A DNA stretch of 6,982 nucleotides from Frankiaceae bacterium (GCA_030840885.1 JAVEDQ010000431.1:1-6982), one strand, 5' to 3'; counted from the first letter of the stretch, positions 1-5,914 are shown. Notes: generated by a model from the letters alone, not told the origin. A program made the numbers and translations.

Positions 1-425
1 ACCTTGCCGCGGCGGCGGCCTTCCTTGACCGCGACCTGGGTGAGCAGCCAGTCGCGGGTGCGGGTCAGTTCGATGGCCGCGTCGAGCACCGTCACCTCCA
101 CCCCGTCCTCGAGGCGGGTGACGCGCCGGTCGAGCAGCTCGGAGAGCACGAGCGTCTCGCCGGTGCGGCGCTCGAAACGCCGCCAGTTCAGCGTCCCGGA
201 GCCGAGCACGACCGCGCCGGCCTCGACGCCGGTCACGCGACTCATCGGGACGAAGATGCGCCGGCGCTGCACCTCGACGGCGAGGCCGAGGACCCGCGGC
301 GGCTGGCCGGAGAGCCGGAGTGCGACGACGAGGTCACGGACACGGCCGACCTGATCGCCGGCGGGGTCGAGGACCAGCACCCCGGCGAGTCGCGCACAGA
401 AGACGCGGGCGGGCGGGGAAGTCAT
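1..425 (-). CDS. PRC-barrel / MgtE N-terminal domain-type protein (Rv1232c-like), 3'-truncated by window edge
   Basis: The first 141 residues are readable from the ATG at 425-423; the gene continues past base 1. The start reads MTSPPARVFCARLAGVLVLD, followed by a G-D-Q-V-G-R-V-R-D-L-V-V segment, which is the usual opening of a PRC-barrel repeat, then P-P-R-V-L-G-L-A-V-E-V and R-R-I-F-V-P-M-S-R-V. A second similar unit begins near residue 92 (ETLVLSELLDRRVTRLEDG). I recognise this from memory as the N-terminus of an actinobacterial family, including mycobacterial Rv1232c, annotated as magnesium transporter MgtE N-domain proteins. The MgtE-N and CBS parts would lie beyond the window, so a regulatory or Mg-sensing role is inferred. 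Soluble: no membrane segment is visible. The start is supported by a purine-rich AGGGTAGGGG directly before the ATG. The gene is divergent from the lipoprotein. Confidence 0.8.
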   Translation of the reverse strand, partial: MTSPPARVFCARLAGVLVLDPAGDQVGRVRDLVVALRLSGQPPRVLGLAVEVQRRRIFVPMSRVTGVEAGAVVLGSGTLNWRRFERRTGETLVLSELLDRRVTRLEDGVEVTVLDAAIELTRTRDWLLTQVAVKEGRRRGK

Positions 426-488
426 CCCCTACCCTGTCGACGTCCTCGGCTCGGCACGCCCAGGAATCTACCGCCGCTGGGTGGACAC

Positions 489-494
489 TAGGTT
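489..494 (+). promoter_or_regulatory. Possible -10 element for the lipoprotein gene
   Basis: TAGGTT fits the actinobacterial TANNNT pattern and lies 64 bases before the ATG at 559. No convincing -35 hexamer is found at 16-18 bases upstream. The 133-bp gap (426-558) must hold promoters for both divergent genes; this is the best candidate on the plus strand, but it is weak. Confidence 0.25.
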
Positions 495-505
495 TCTCGC
501 AGTCC

Positions 506-523
506 CCGGTCGGTGCGGACCGG
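506..523. repeat. Inverted repeat in the 5' region of the lipoprotein gene
   Basis: CCGGTC (506-511) and GACCGG (518-523) are perfect 6-bp inverted arms around a 6-base spacer. The element lies 35 bases before the lipoprotein ATG and just downstream of the TAGGTT candidate -10. It could be a repressor operator or a hairpin in the 5' untranslated mRNA. Short GC-rich palindromes are common by chance in such DNA, so a function is not assured. Confidence 0.35.
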
Positions 524-558
524 TGCTCCCCAGCAGGCTGTCTCCGAGAGGACTTCGC

Positions 559-1293
559 ATGTCCCCCAGCGCGCCCCGCCGACGCTCGACTCCCCGCGTC
601 GGTTCCGTCCTGGCCTGGACCCTCCTGGCCGCCACGTCCGTGGTGCTCGTCGCCGGTTGTGGTGGGGACAGTGAGGCGGTGCTACCCGAGGTCAGCCGGC
701 CGGTCGTGTCCAGCCTGACGCCGCAGCAGATCGTGACCGAGGCGCAGCGCTCCTTCGCCCAGGCGTCGTCGGTCCACATCACCGGCAACTACCGCGAGAA
801 CGGCAAGCCGGTGACCTTCGACATCCGTCTCGCGCAGGACAAGGCGACAGGCACCGTCACCTCGGACGGTTCGAAGACGGAGGTGCGCCGCATCGGCGAC
901 CAGGTGTTCGTCCTCGGCGATGACAAATTCCTGACGGCACTCGGTCCAGAGGCGGTGAAGACCAAGGGCAAGTGGTTGGTCGCGCCCAGCGCGCAGGCCG
1001 ACCCCGGGCTCGCGAACCTCACCGACAAGCAGCGCTTCCTCGGCACGCTCAACCCGGGCAACGGCGTGCTCGTGAAGGAACCCGTGCGTCCGCTCGCCGG
1101 GACGCCGGCGGTCAGCGTCCGCTCCTCGACGGGTGCGCGGTTGTTCGTCGCCGACACCGGCCCGGCCAACCCGCTGCGGCTCCAGCGCACCGGAGCCATC
1201 TCCGGTTTCGTCGACTACGGCGACTTCAGCGCCCCTGTCGACGTGACGGCACCGACGCCGACCGTGCCACTGGCGAGCGTGACCGGCGGCTGA
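559..1293 (+). CDS. LppX/LprG-like secreted lipoprotein
   Basis: A 244-residue protein. The N-terminus is a lipoprotein signal peptide: a basic stretch (RRR at 7-9, R13), a hydrophobic segment (about 15-32) and a lipobox V-A-G-C with Cys34 as the lipidated residue. The mature part starts with a small polar linker (GGDSEAV), then a helix (LTPQQIVTEAQRSFAQ, 53-68) and alternating strands (SSVHITGNY; VTFDIRL; GTVTS; TEVRRIGDQVFV). This is the layout of the LppX/LprAFG family, whose half-barrel fold carries lipids or lipoglycans to the outer layers of actinobacterial envelopes. The family assignment rests on pattern, so lipid carriage is inferred. The frame is open back to an ATG at 481, but the ATG at 559 is preferred: AGAGGA (547-552) sits 6 bases before it and the signal peptide then begins properly. 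The last 79 bases overlap the convergent gene on the minus strand. Confidence 0.8.
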   Translation: MSPSAPRRRSTPRVGSVLAWTLLAATSVVLVAGCGGDSEAVLPEVSRPVVSSLTPQQIVTEAQRSFAQASSVHITGNYRENGKPVTFDIRLAQDKATGTVTSDGSKTEVRRIGDQVFVLGDDKFLTALGPEAVKTKGKWLVAPSAQADPGLANLTDKQRFLGTLNPGNGVLVKEPVRPLAGTPAVSVRSSTGARLFVADTGPANPLRLQRTGAISGFVDYGDFSAPVDVTAPTPTVPLASVTGG

Positions 1294-2012
1294 CGTCGGC
1301 CGCCGGGACCCTGCTCCTGTGAGGTCCGGTAGGACGGGATGCGGAAGCGCAGCCAGTCGACGCGGAGGCGGATGCCGCGGCCGTCGTTGGCGGGGGAGAA
1401 GCGAAGCTCCGGCCGCTCGACCGGGTGCTGCACGGTCAGCGTCGCCCACTCGGTCCATTCCTGGGCGCGTGGGGTGGCGTAGAGCAGGCGGAAGCGGCAA
1501 CCCGTCGCGGAGTCGTGGTTCAACGGTCCGTGCTGCGCGCCTTCGCCCCGGGCGGCGAGGTGGATGACGGCGTCGCCCGCGCGGTAGGCGAGCAGGCTGC
1601 CGTACCAGCCGCTGTCAACGGCCCGTGCCGGACGAATGAGGTGACGTCCGACCGGGCCCGGCCAGCAGCTGTCGAGGAGCAGGTCCTGCGGTGGCTCGGC
1701 CTGCCCGTCCGGATCGACGCGGATCGCGAGGCCGAGGACGTCCGGCGCCGGAGCCGGCAGGCCGGCAGCGCGGGAAAGGCGGACCGTGGCGGAGTACTGG
1801 CCGGGCTCGTCGACGAACGGCAGGCCGAGGGCGCGTGCGGAGGCTTCCGCGCCGATGACCTCGAGCGTCGCCGCGTAGCTGGTGCCGACCGCGTGGACGG
1901 CCGGGCCGGAGCGCAGCCGGGCCAGCGCGCCGAGGGCGTCTGCGACCGGACGGGTCGCGAGCTTCAGGACGGTCCGCCTCGTTGTCGAGAGCGACGTGGT
2001 GTCGGGGCTCAT
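1215..2012 (-). CDS. Minimal catalase-fold (catalase-related) probable heme protein
   Basis: 265 residues, about half the size of a classical catalase. Four catalase landmarks appear in order: V-H-A-V-G at 39-43 (catalases: VHAKG, with the distal His), T-V-R-L-S-R-A-A-G at 76-84 (catalases: TVRFSTVAG), L-G-L-A-I-R-V at 93-99 (catalases: RGFAVKF), and R224-I-P-S-Y228, matching the R-x3-Y proximal heme ligand (RLFSY). The distal Asn motif (NNTPVFF) is replaced by LLDSCWPG near 112-119. Small proteins of this kind are known in mycobacteria (MAP-2744c type) and bind heme with peroxidase-like activity; activity here is inferred. Residues after about 231 look like a disordered tail, and residues 240-265 are encoded inside the antisense lipoprotein gene. 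It is 43 bases downstream of the acyl-CoA synthetase gene, so probably in its operon. An in-frame TAG at 2024-2022 rules out an upstream start. Confidence 0.68.
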   Translation of the reverse strand: MSPDTTSLSTTRRTVLKLATRPVADALGALARLRSGPAVHAVGTSYAATLEVIGAEASARALGLPFVDEPGQYSATVRLSRAAGLPAPAPDVLGLAIRVDPDGQAEPPQDLLLDSCWPGPVGRHLIRPARAVDSGWYGSLLAYRAGDAVIHLAARGEGAQHGPLNHDSATGCRFRLLYATPRAQEWTEWATLTVQHPVERPELRFSPANDGRGIRLRVDWLRFRIPSYRTSQEQGPGGRRQPPVTLASGTVGVGAVTSTGALKSP

Positions 2013-2021
2013 CCCGTTCCG

Positions 2022-2051
2022 CTACCCCGGCACAGCCGCCGAACCTCTCCT
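2022..2051 (-). promoter_or_regulatory. Strong Shine-Dalgarno displaced from the catalase-like start, with a 3-codon mini-ORF
   Basis: On the minus strand AGGAGAGG (2051-2044) lies just after the synthetase stop codon but 31 bases before the catalase-like ATG at 2012, too far to serve it directly. Ten bases after it is GTG-CCG-GGG-TAG (2033-2022), a minimal reading frame in the same phase as the gene. Only a weak GGAACGGG directly precedes the real ATG. This could be translational coupling or leader control, or chance. Confidence 0.3.
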
Positions 2052-2055
2052 GCGC

Positions 2056-3672
2056 TCAGCCGGTGGCGTAGCTCTCGCGCAGCTCGCCCTTCAGCACCTT
2101 GCCGCTGGCGTTGCGCGGCAGTGCCTCGACGATCTCGATCCGCGTCGGCTTCTTGTAGGACGCGAGCTTGTCGCGGCACCACTCGTTGATCTCCTCGAGC
2201 GTGGGCGGGTCCGCCGGGTCGGCCGGCGTGATGACGGCCAGCGGCGTCTCGACCCAGCGGGGGTGCGGCGCCCCGATCAGCGACACCTCGAGGATCTTCG
2301 GGTGGCCGGCGAGGGCGCTCTCGACCTCGGCGCAGTAGATGTTCTCGCCGCCTGAGATGATCATGTCCTTCTTGCGGTCGACGACGTAGATGAAGCCCTC
2401 GTCGTCACGCCGGACCAGGTCGCCGGAGTGGAACCAGCCGTCGGCGAAGGCTTCCTCCGTCGCGCGCGGGTTGCCCCAGTAGCCCTCCATCAGCGACGGG
2501 CCCCGGTAGACGATCTCGCCGACCGTGCCGTTCGGGACGTCGTGCATCTGTTCGTCGACGATGCGCACGGCGACCGTGGGAACCGGTTTGCCGACCGAGC
2601 CGATCTTGCGTAGCGCGTCGTCGCCGTCGAGAACGCAGGTCACTGGCGACATCTCGGTCTGGCCGAACACGGCGATGTTCGGCAGGCCCGGGAACGTCTC
2701 GGCCATCGCCTGCAGTGTCGACGCCGGCGCAGGAGAGGCGCCCCAGGAGATCGCCCGCAGCGACAGGTTCCGGTCAGCGACGCCCGGCGTGGCGCACACC
2801 GCCTGCCACTGCGTCGGGACGAGGAAGAAGCCGGTGACCTTCTCGGCCTCCAGGGCGTCGAGGACCTCGCCCGGGTCGAACGCTTTCGTCGGGAACACCA
2901 CGGTCGTGCCGCCGATCAGCATCATCGGTGCCACCGCCCCGATGCCGGCGATGTGGAACAGCGGCGCCGCGACCATCGTGACCTCGTCCTCGCGGAACAG
3001 CTGCCACCCGCGGACGATGGTGATCGACTGCATGAGCAGGTTGAGGTGGGAGAGCATGGCGCCCTTGGGTCGCCCGGTGGTGCCCGAGGTGTACATGATC
3101 AGCGCGATCGCGGTCTCCTCGACGACGACCATGGGCACGGCACCTGGGTCGGCGGCCGCTACGGCCTCGTCGTAGGACTCGGCGCCCGGGCCGGCGTCCG
3201 CAGCGGCCGCGGCGGGTCCGGCGACCAGACAGATGAGGTCGTTCCGCTCGGCCCGGATTTTGCCGGCGATGCCGGCGAGCGGGGCGTCGACGAGCAGGCC
3301 GGTGGCCCCGCAGTCGGTGAGGATCCACGCGATCTCGTCGGCGACCAGGCGGAAGTTGACCGGCACGGCAATGGCGCCGAGCCGGTTCAGCGCGAGCACC
3401 GACTCGATGTACTCGGGGCAGTTCGTCATGACGACGCCGCACCGGGCTCCGGCGCCGATGCCGCGTTCGGCCAGCGCGGCGGCGAGCCGATCGACGCGGT
3501 CCTTCAGCTCCCGCCACGTGGTGCTGGAGCCCTGGAAGCGCAGGGCCGTCCGCTCCGGCATCTGGGAGGCGTGCCTGTTCAGCTGGGTGAGCCAGGTGTA
3601 GCGCCGGGCCGCGGTCAGGGCGGGGTCGATGCGGGCGCTGCCGGCAACCGTGCTGCTGTCGACCGTCGTCAT
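2056..3672 (-). CDS. Fatty acyl-CoA synthetase (FadD-type, AMP-forming, class I adenylate-forming enzyme)
   Basis: 538 residues, full length for the family. It joins a carboxylic acid to CoA through an acyl-adenylate, using ATP. Motifs in order: Y-T-S-G-T-T-G-R-P-K-G at 194-204 (phosphate-binding loop), APLFHIAG at 236-243, F-G-Q-T-E at 336-340 (adenine/acyl binding), H-S-G-D-L at 415-419 with the ribose-binding Asp, D-R-K-K-D hinge at 432-436, GGENIY at 441-446, and N-A-S-G-K525 near the C-terminus, the Lys needed for adenylation. All key residues are intact and no membrane segment is seen, so it is cytosolic. Chain length and substrate (fatty acid, sterol side chain, aromatic acid) cannot be told from sequence alone; the overall look is of mycobacterial FadD enzymes. 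The start has GAGGAG 4 bases upstream. It diverges from an acyl-CoA dehydrogenase that would take the next beta-oxidation step. Confidence 0.93.
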   Translation of the reverse strand: MTTVDSSTVAGSARIDPALTAARRYTWLTQLNRHASQMPERTALRFQGSSTTWRELKDRVDRLAAALAERGIGAGARCGVVMTNCPEYIESVLALNRLGAIAVPVNFRLVADEIAWILTDCGATGLLVDAPLAGIAGKIRAERNDLICLVAGPAAAAADAGPGAESYDEAVAAADPGAVPMVVVEETAIALIMYTSGTTGRPKGAMLSHLNLLMQSITIVRGWQLFREDEVTMVAAPLFHIAGIGAVAPMMLIGGTTVVFPTKAFDPGEVLDALEAEKVTGFFLVPTQWQAVCATPGVADRNLSLRAISWGASPAPASTLQAMAETFPGLPNIAVFGQTEMSPVTCVLDGDDALRKIGSVGKPVPTVAVRIVDEQMHDVPNGTVGEIVYRGPSLMEGYWGNPRATEEAFADGWFHSGDLVRRDDEGFIYVVDRKKDMIISGGENIYCAEVESALAGHPKILEVSLIGAPHPRWVETPLAVITPADPADPPTLEEINEWCRDKLASYKKPTRIEIVEALPRNASGKVLKGELRESYATG

Positions 3673-3721
3673 GTCTCTCCTCAGCGTGCTGACCGGCGCC
3701 GGAACCGCGCTGCCGTGGACG

Positions 3722-3749
3722 ACTCTAGGACTACCGTGACTGGCGTCAC
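3722..3749 (-). promoter_or_regulatory. Candidate promoter for the acyl-CoA synthetase operon
   Basis: Read on the minus strand: GTGACG (3749-3744) as a -35, a 16-base spacer, and TAGAGT (3727-3722) as a -10. Each hexamer matches 4 of 6 bases of the housekeeping consensus. The start of transcription would fall near 3715, giving a leader of about 40 bases. The -35 lies inside the palindrome at 3735-3750, so a bound regulator would be expected to affect this promoter directly. Confidence 0.4.
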
Positions 3750-3750
3750 G
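3735..3750. promoter_or_regulatory. CRP/FNR-type palindromic operator between the divergent acyl-CoA genes
   Basis: CGTGAC-TGGC-GTCACG is a perfect inverted repeat and contains GTGA-N6-TCAC, the core of the CRP-family consensus (TGTGA-N6-TCACA), used by CRP regulators in mycobacteria and streptomycetes. It sits centrally in the 103-bp gap between the synthetase (start 3672) and dehydrogenase (start 3776) genes, with its centre 33 bases before the dehydrogenase GTG. It could coordinate both genes. A TetR-type repressor of fatty acid degradation is an alternative owner. Confidence 0.5.
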
Positions 3751-3765
3751 TTCCCGACCCTGCCC

Positions 3766-3770
3766 AGGAG
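3766..3770 (+). promoter_or_regulatory. Ribosome binding site that decides the GTG start of the acyl-CoA dehydrogenase
   Basis: AGGAG lies 5 bases before the GTG at 3776. It supports this GTG as the start and gives a family-typical N-terminus (MDFALPE). Confidence 0.75.
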
Positions 3771-3775
3771 ATCGC

Positions 3776-4954
3776 GTGGACTTCGCTCTGCCCGAGACAG
3801 CCGTGGCGGTCCGCGACGGTGTCGGGAAGCTCGCGGCGGCCTACGACGTCGACTACTGGACCCGCTGCGACGCCGAGCACCGCTGGCCGGAAGAGGTCTG
3901 GGCGGAACTCGGGGCCGGCGGCTGGCTGGGGCTCGCCATTCCTGAGCAGTACGGCGGCGGGGGAGCGGGGCTGCTGGAGCTGTCGATCGCGTGCGAGACG
4001 CTGGCCGCCTCCGGTGCCGGCTCGGCGGCGAGCTTCCTCTACCTGCTGACGCCCACCTTCGGCGCCTTCACGGTCACCGCCCACGGCACCGAGCAGCAGA
4101 AGCGCGACCTGCTGCCGGGCATGGCCACCGGTGCGATAGAGACCTGCTTCGCCCTCACCGAACCCGACGCGGGGAGCAACTCCTTCGCCATCACCACCCG
4201 CGCGCGGCGCGACGGGGACGACTTCGTCCTGCGTGGCCAGAAGATCTGGATCTCCGGCGTCCAGCGGGCCGACTGGATGCTCGTCGTCTGCCGCACCGGC
4301 GAACCCGGCGCCGAGCTCGGCCGCACCGGCGGCTTCACCGTGCTGCTGGTCGACGTGCCCGAGGCCGTCGCCGCCGGAACGCTGCGCTACCAGCCGATCC
4401 CGAAGATGGGCACCAACACCGTGCCGTCGAACACCGTGTTCTTCGACGACGTGCGCGTGCCGGGCGACCGGGTGCTCGGGTCGGTCGACCAGGGGTTCCG
4501 GGTGTTGTGGGACATCCTCAACCCGGAGCGGATCGTGGCCGCTGCCGGTGCCGTCGGCGGCGCCGACCTCGCGCTGCGCCTGGCCTGCGGGTACGCCCGG
4601 GAACGCGAGGTCTTCGGCCGTCCCATCGGCGCGAACCAGGCCGTCGCCTTCCCGCTCGCGCGGGTCAAGGCGCGCACCGAACTGGCCCGGCTGATGACCT
4701 ACAAGGCGGCGTGGACGCACGACGCCGGACTGCCCTCCGGGGACGACGCCGACATCGCCAAGCTCGCGGCCGCCGAGGCGTCGTGGGAGGCGGCCGACCG
4801 CGCCTTCCAGACCTACGGGGGCATGGCCTACTCCGAGGAGTACCCGATCGCCCGGCTCCTGCGCGACGCGCGGGTCGGCACCGTCATCCCGATCGCCGAG
4901 GAACTCGTGTTGGCCCACATCGCGACCGCGCAGCTGGGGTTGCCGCGCAGCTGA
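3776..4954 (+). CDS. Acyl-CoA dehydrogenase (FadE-type, FAD-dependent)
   Basis: 392 residues, normal length. It would oxidise an acyl-CoA to the trans-2-enoyl-CoA, passing electrons to electron-transfer flavoprotein. N-terminal helical domain to about 120 (MDFALPE start, WAELGAGGWLGLAIPEQYGG at 42-61), middle beta domain with the signature A-L-T-E-P-D-A-G-S-N-S at 126-136 and GQKIWISG at 154-161, then the C-terminal helical domain with N-P-E-R at 249-252, REREVFGRPIGANQ at 275-288 (FAD contact) and QTYGGMAYSEEYP at 345-357. After R-D-A-R at 363-366 the usual I-Y-E-G-T with its catalytic Glu is absent; the sequence is VGTVIPIAEE. Glu251 lies where isovaleryl- and long-chain-type enzymes keep their base in helix G, so catalysis is probably retained. 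Substrate unknown. Divergent from the synthetase, suggesting a shared pathway. Confidence 0.9.
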   Translation: MDFALPETAVAVRDGVGKLAAAYDVDYWTRCDAEHRWPEEVWAELGAGGWLGLAIPEQYGGGGAGLLELSIACETLAASGAGSAASFLYLLTPTFGAFTVTAHGTEQQKRDLLPGMATGAIETCFALTEPDAGSNSFAITTRARRDGDDFVLRGQKIWISGVQRADWMLVVCRTGEPGAELGRTGGFTVLLVDVPEAVAAGTLRYQPIPKMGTNTVPSNTVFFDDVRVPGDRVLGSVDQGFRVLWDILNPERIVAAAGAVGGADLALRLACGYAREREVFGRPIGANQAVAFPLARVKARTELARLMTYKAAWTHDAGLPSGDDADIAKLAAAEASWEAADRAFQTYGGMAYSEEYPIARLLRDARVGTVIPIAEELVLAHIATAQLGLPRS

Positions 4955-4965
4955 GCAGCCGCGGC
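4942..4965. terminator. GC-rich hairpin at the convergent gene ends
   Basis: GCCGCG (4942-4947) pairs with CGCGGC (4960-4965), and inside it GCT/AGC pair as well. The hairpin straddles the dehydrogenase TGA (4952-4954) and fills most of the 14-bp gap before the stop of the convergent thioredoxin-fold gene. There is no T-run on either strand, so it is not a classical intrinsic terminator; in high-GC actinobacteria U-less hairpins at convergent ends are a frequent pattern. Confidence 0.4.
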
Positions 4966-4968
4966 CGA

Positions 4969-5685
4969 CTAGCTCGTGCCGGCGCGGTCGAGGATCTCGT
5001 CGTAGACAGTCGGGTCGTCCGACACGATGCGGGGCATCCCGTGGACCTGCGCAGCGGTCCACTCCAGCTCGATGCCGGGGTTGTGCACGCTCATCCCATC
5101 GGCGAGGAAGAGGTGCGGAGAACCCTGGGCGACCCCCTTGGCGTCCTCCCACTGCGCGAACACCTCGGCGCGCCCGGCCCCGGTGCGGAGCAGGCCGTCG
5201 AGTGCGCCGGCGTCGACGGACGCCACTTCTCCCGCGACGGCGAGCAGCTCGGCGTAGAGGTGGATGCTGCGCGACGCGCCGTACCAGGCGGAGCGCAGCG
5301 CGGCGTCGAGGTCCTCGCTGGCCCGCAGCCCGCCGACTGAGTCAGCCTTCGCGGCCTGCACCGCCTCCAGCGGCAGCAGGGTCGTGCCGGGGTACTCGCG
5401 CTCCATGCGGCGCCATGGCTGCCAGCCGAGGTCGGGTTCGTGCGAACCGACCACGGCGGTCTCGGAGTCGACGATCGTCTTCGGGGTCACCTGCTCGTTG
5501 AACAGCTCGAGCGGGAAGGCCCGGTGGTCGATCCGGACCGCGTCGTCGAGTCCGCGCTCAGAGCGTCGGCGTCGGAGCCGGTGAACGGCCAGCGATGCCC
5601 ACGGGCAGCCGATGTCGGAGTAGAAGACGACGACGCCGGGTGGCGGCGCGGCGTGCGCGGACGGGGCGGTCGCCGAGGTGGTCAT
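4969..5685 (-). CDS. DsbA/FrnE-like thioredoxin-fold protein (2-hydroxychromene-2-carboxylate isomerase family)
   Basis: 238 residues. V-V-V-F-Y-S-D-I-G-C-P-W-A-S at 18-31 is the first strand and active-site turn of the DsbA-like family, to which FrnE, HCCA isomerase and kappa-class GSTs belong. G-S-P-H-L-F at 188-193 carries the cis-proline (Pro190) of the thioredoxin fold, and the intervening 100-180 region is the helical insertion. The active site is C27-P-W-A, not C-x-x-C, and Cys27 is the only cysteine in the protein, so dithiol/disulfide exchange of the DsbA kind is not expected; a monothiol or glutathione/CoA-related transferase or isomerase role is more likely (inference). There is no signal peptide: the N-terminus is Ala/Pro-rich with no hydrophobic core, so it is cytosolic. 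It lies 31 bases downstream of a small gene on the same strand, probably in one operon. Confidence 0.8.
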   Translation of the reverse strand: MTTSATAPSAHAAPPPGVVVFYSDIGCPWASLAVHRLRRRRSERGLDDAVRIDHRAFPLELFNEQVTPKTIVDSETAVVGSHEPDLGWQPWRRMEREYPGTTLLPLEAVQAAKADSVGGLRASEDLDAALRSAWYGASRSIHLYAELLAVAGEVASVDAGALDGLLRTGAGRAEVFAQWEDAKGVAQGSPHLFLADGMSVHNPGIELEWTAAQVHGMPRIVSDDPTVYDEILDRAGTS

Positions 5686-5716
5686 GCCCGCACGCTAGAC
5701 CGGCGGCCCCGCACGC

Positions 5717-5914
5717 TCAGCTGAGTGGGTCGGCCGCCCGCTGACCTGGGATCCAGCCGTTGGAGCGCAGCGCCTTCGCGGCGGCGGCCTGCTCGGCGTC
5801 CTCGCTCTGGGCATCGACCTGCAGCCGCGCTTCGCGTGCCCTTGCCTGTGCCCGTTTGATCGCGGCGTCGAGGAACAGCTGCCGCGTGCGCTTGTCGTTC
5901 GGGATGGTGGTCAT
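5717..5914 (-). CDS. Small charged helical protein of unknown function
   Basis: 65 residues from the ATG at 5914-5912, with GAAGGGA about 11 bases upstream. The frame is open to an ATG at 5956, which would add 14 residues (MPLHSRCTEG...). The shorter start is preferred because it follows a Shine-Dalgarno-like stretch and begins MTTIPNDKRTR. The middle (about 8-50) is Arg/Ala/Glu/Gln-rich with no helix breaker, so a long amphipathic helix or coiled coil is likely; the end (SNGWIPGQRAADPLS) is a short ordered-looking motif with Trp54. No Cys, no membrane segment, no recognised domain. It reads like a real gene: the composition is balanced, unlike the Arg/Pro-rich shadow frames, and it sits 31 bases before the thioredoxin-fold gene on the same strand. 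No function is assigned. Confidence 0.55.
   Translation of the reverse strand: MTTIPNDKRTRQLFLDAAIKRAQARAREARLQVDAQSEDAEQAAAAKALRSNGWIPGQRAADPLS

Noticed and set aside
463..494. ECF sigma factor promoter (GGAAT followed by GTT) before the lipoprotein gene
   Set aside because: GGAAT at 463-467 is followed by GTT only after 24 bases; the SigR/SigE type needs about 18.
481..558. Longer start (ATG at 481) for the lipoprotein
   Set aside because: It would put 26 extra residues before the signal peptide and includes the promoter-like TAGGTT; the ATG at 559 has the proper ribosome binding site.
682..1500. 272-codon open frame on the minus strand covering the lipoprotein gene
   Set aside because: Arg/Ala/Pro-rich translation without motifs, while the plus strand has a signal peptide, lipobox and well-placed ribosome binding site.
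1425..2189. 254-codon open frame on the plus strand
   Set aside because: It is antisense to the catalase-like gene and the end of the synthetase gene. The opposite strand has catalase landmarks; this frame has none.
3746..5152. 468-codon open frame on the minus strand
   Set aside because: It is antisense to the clear acyl-CoA dehydrogenase and reads as Arg/Gly/Asp/His-rich low-complexity sequence with no recognisable domain; long shadow frames are normal in high-GC DNA.
3991..5340. 449-codon open frame on the plus strand
   Set aside because: It is a frame-shifted shadow of the dehydrogenase, running on antisense to the thioredoxin-fold gene, with an Arg-dominated composition.
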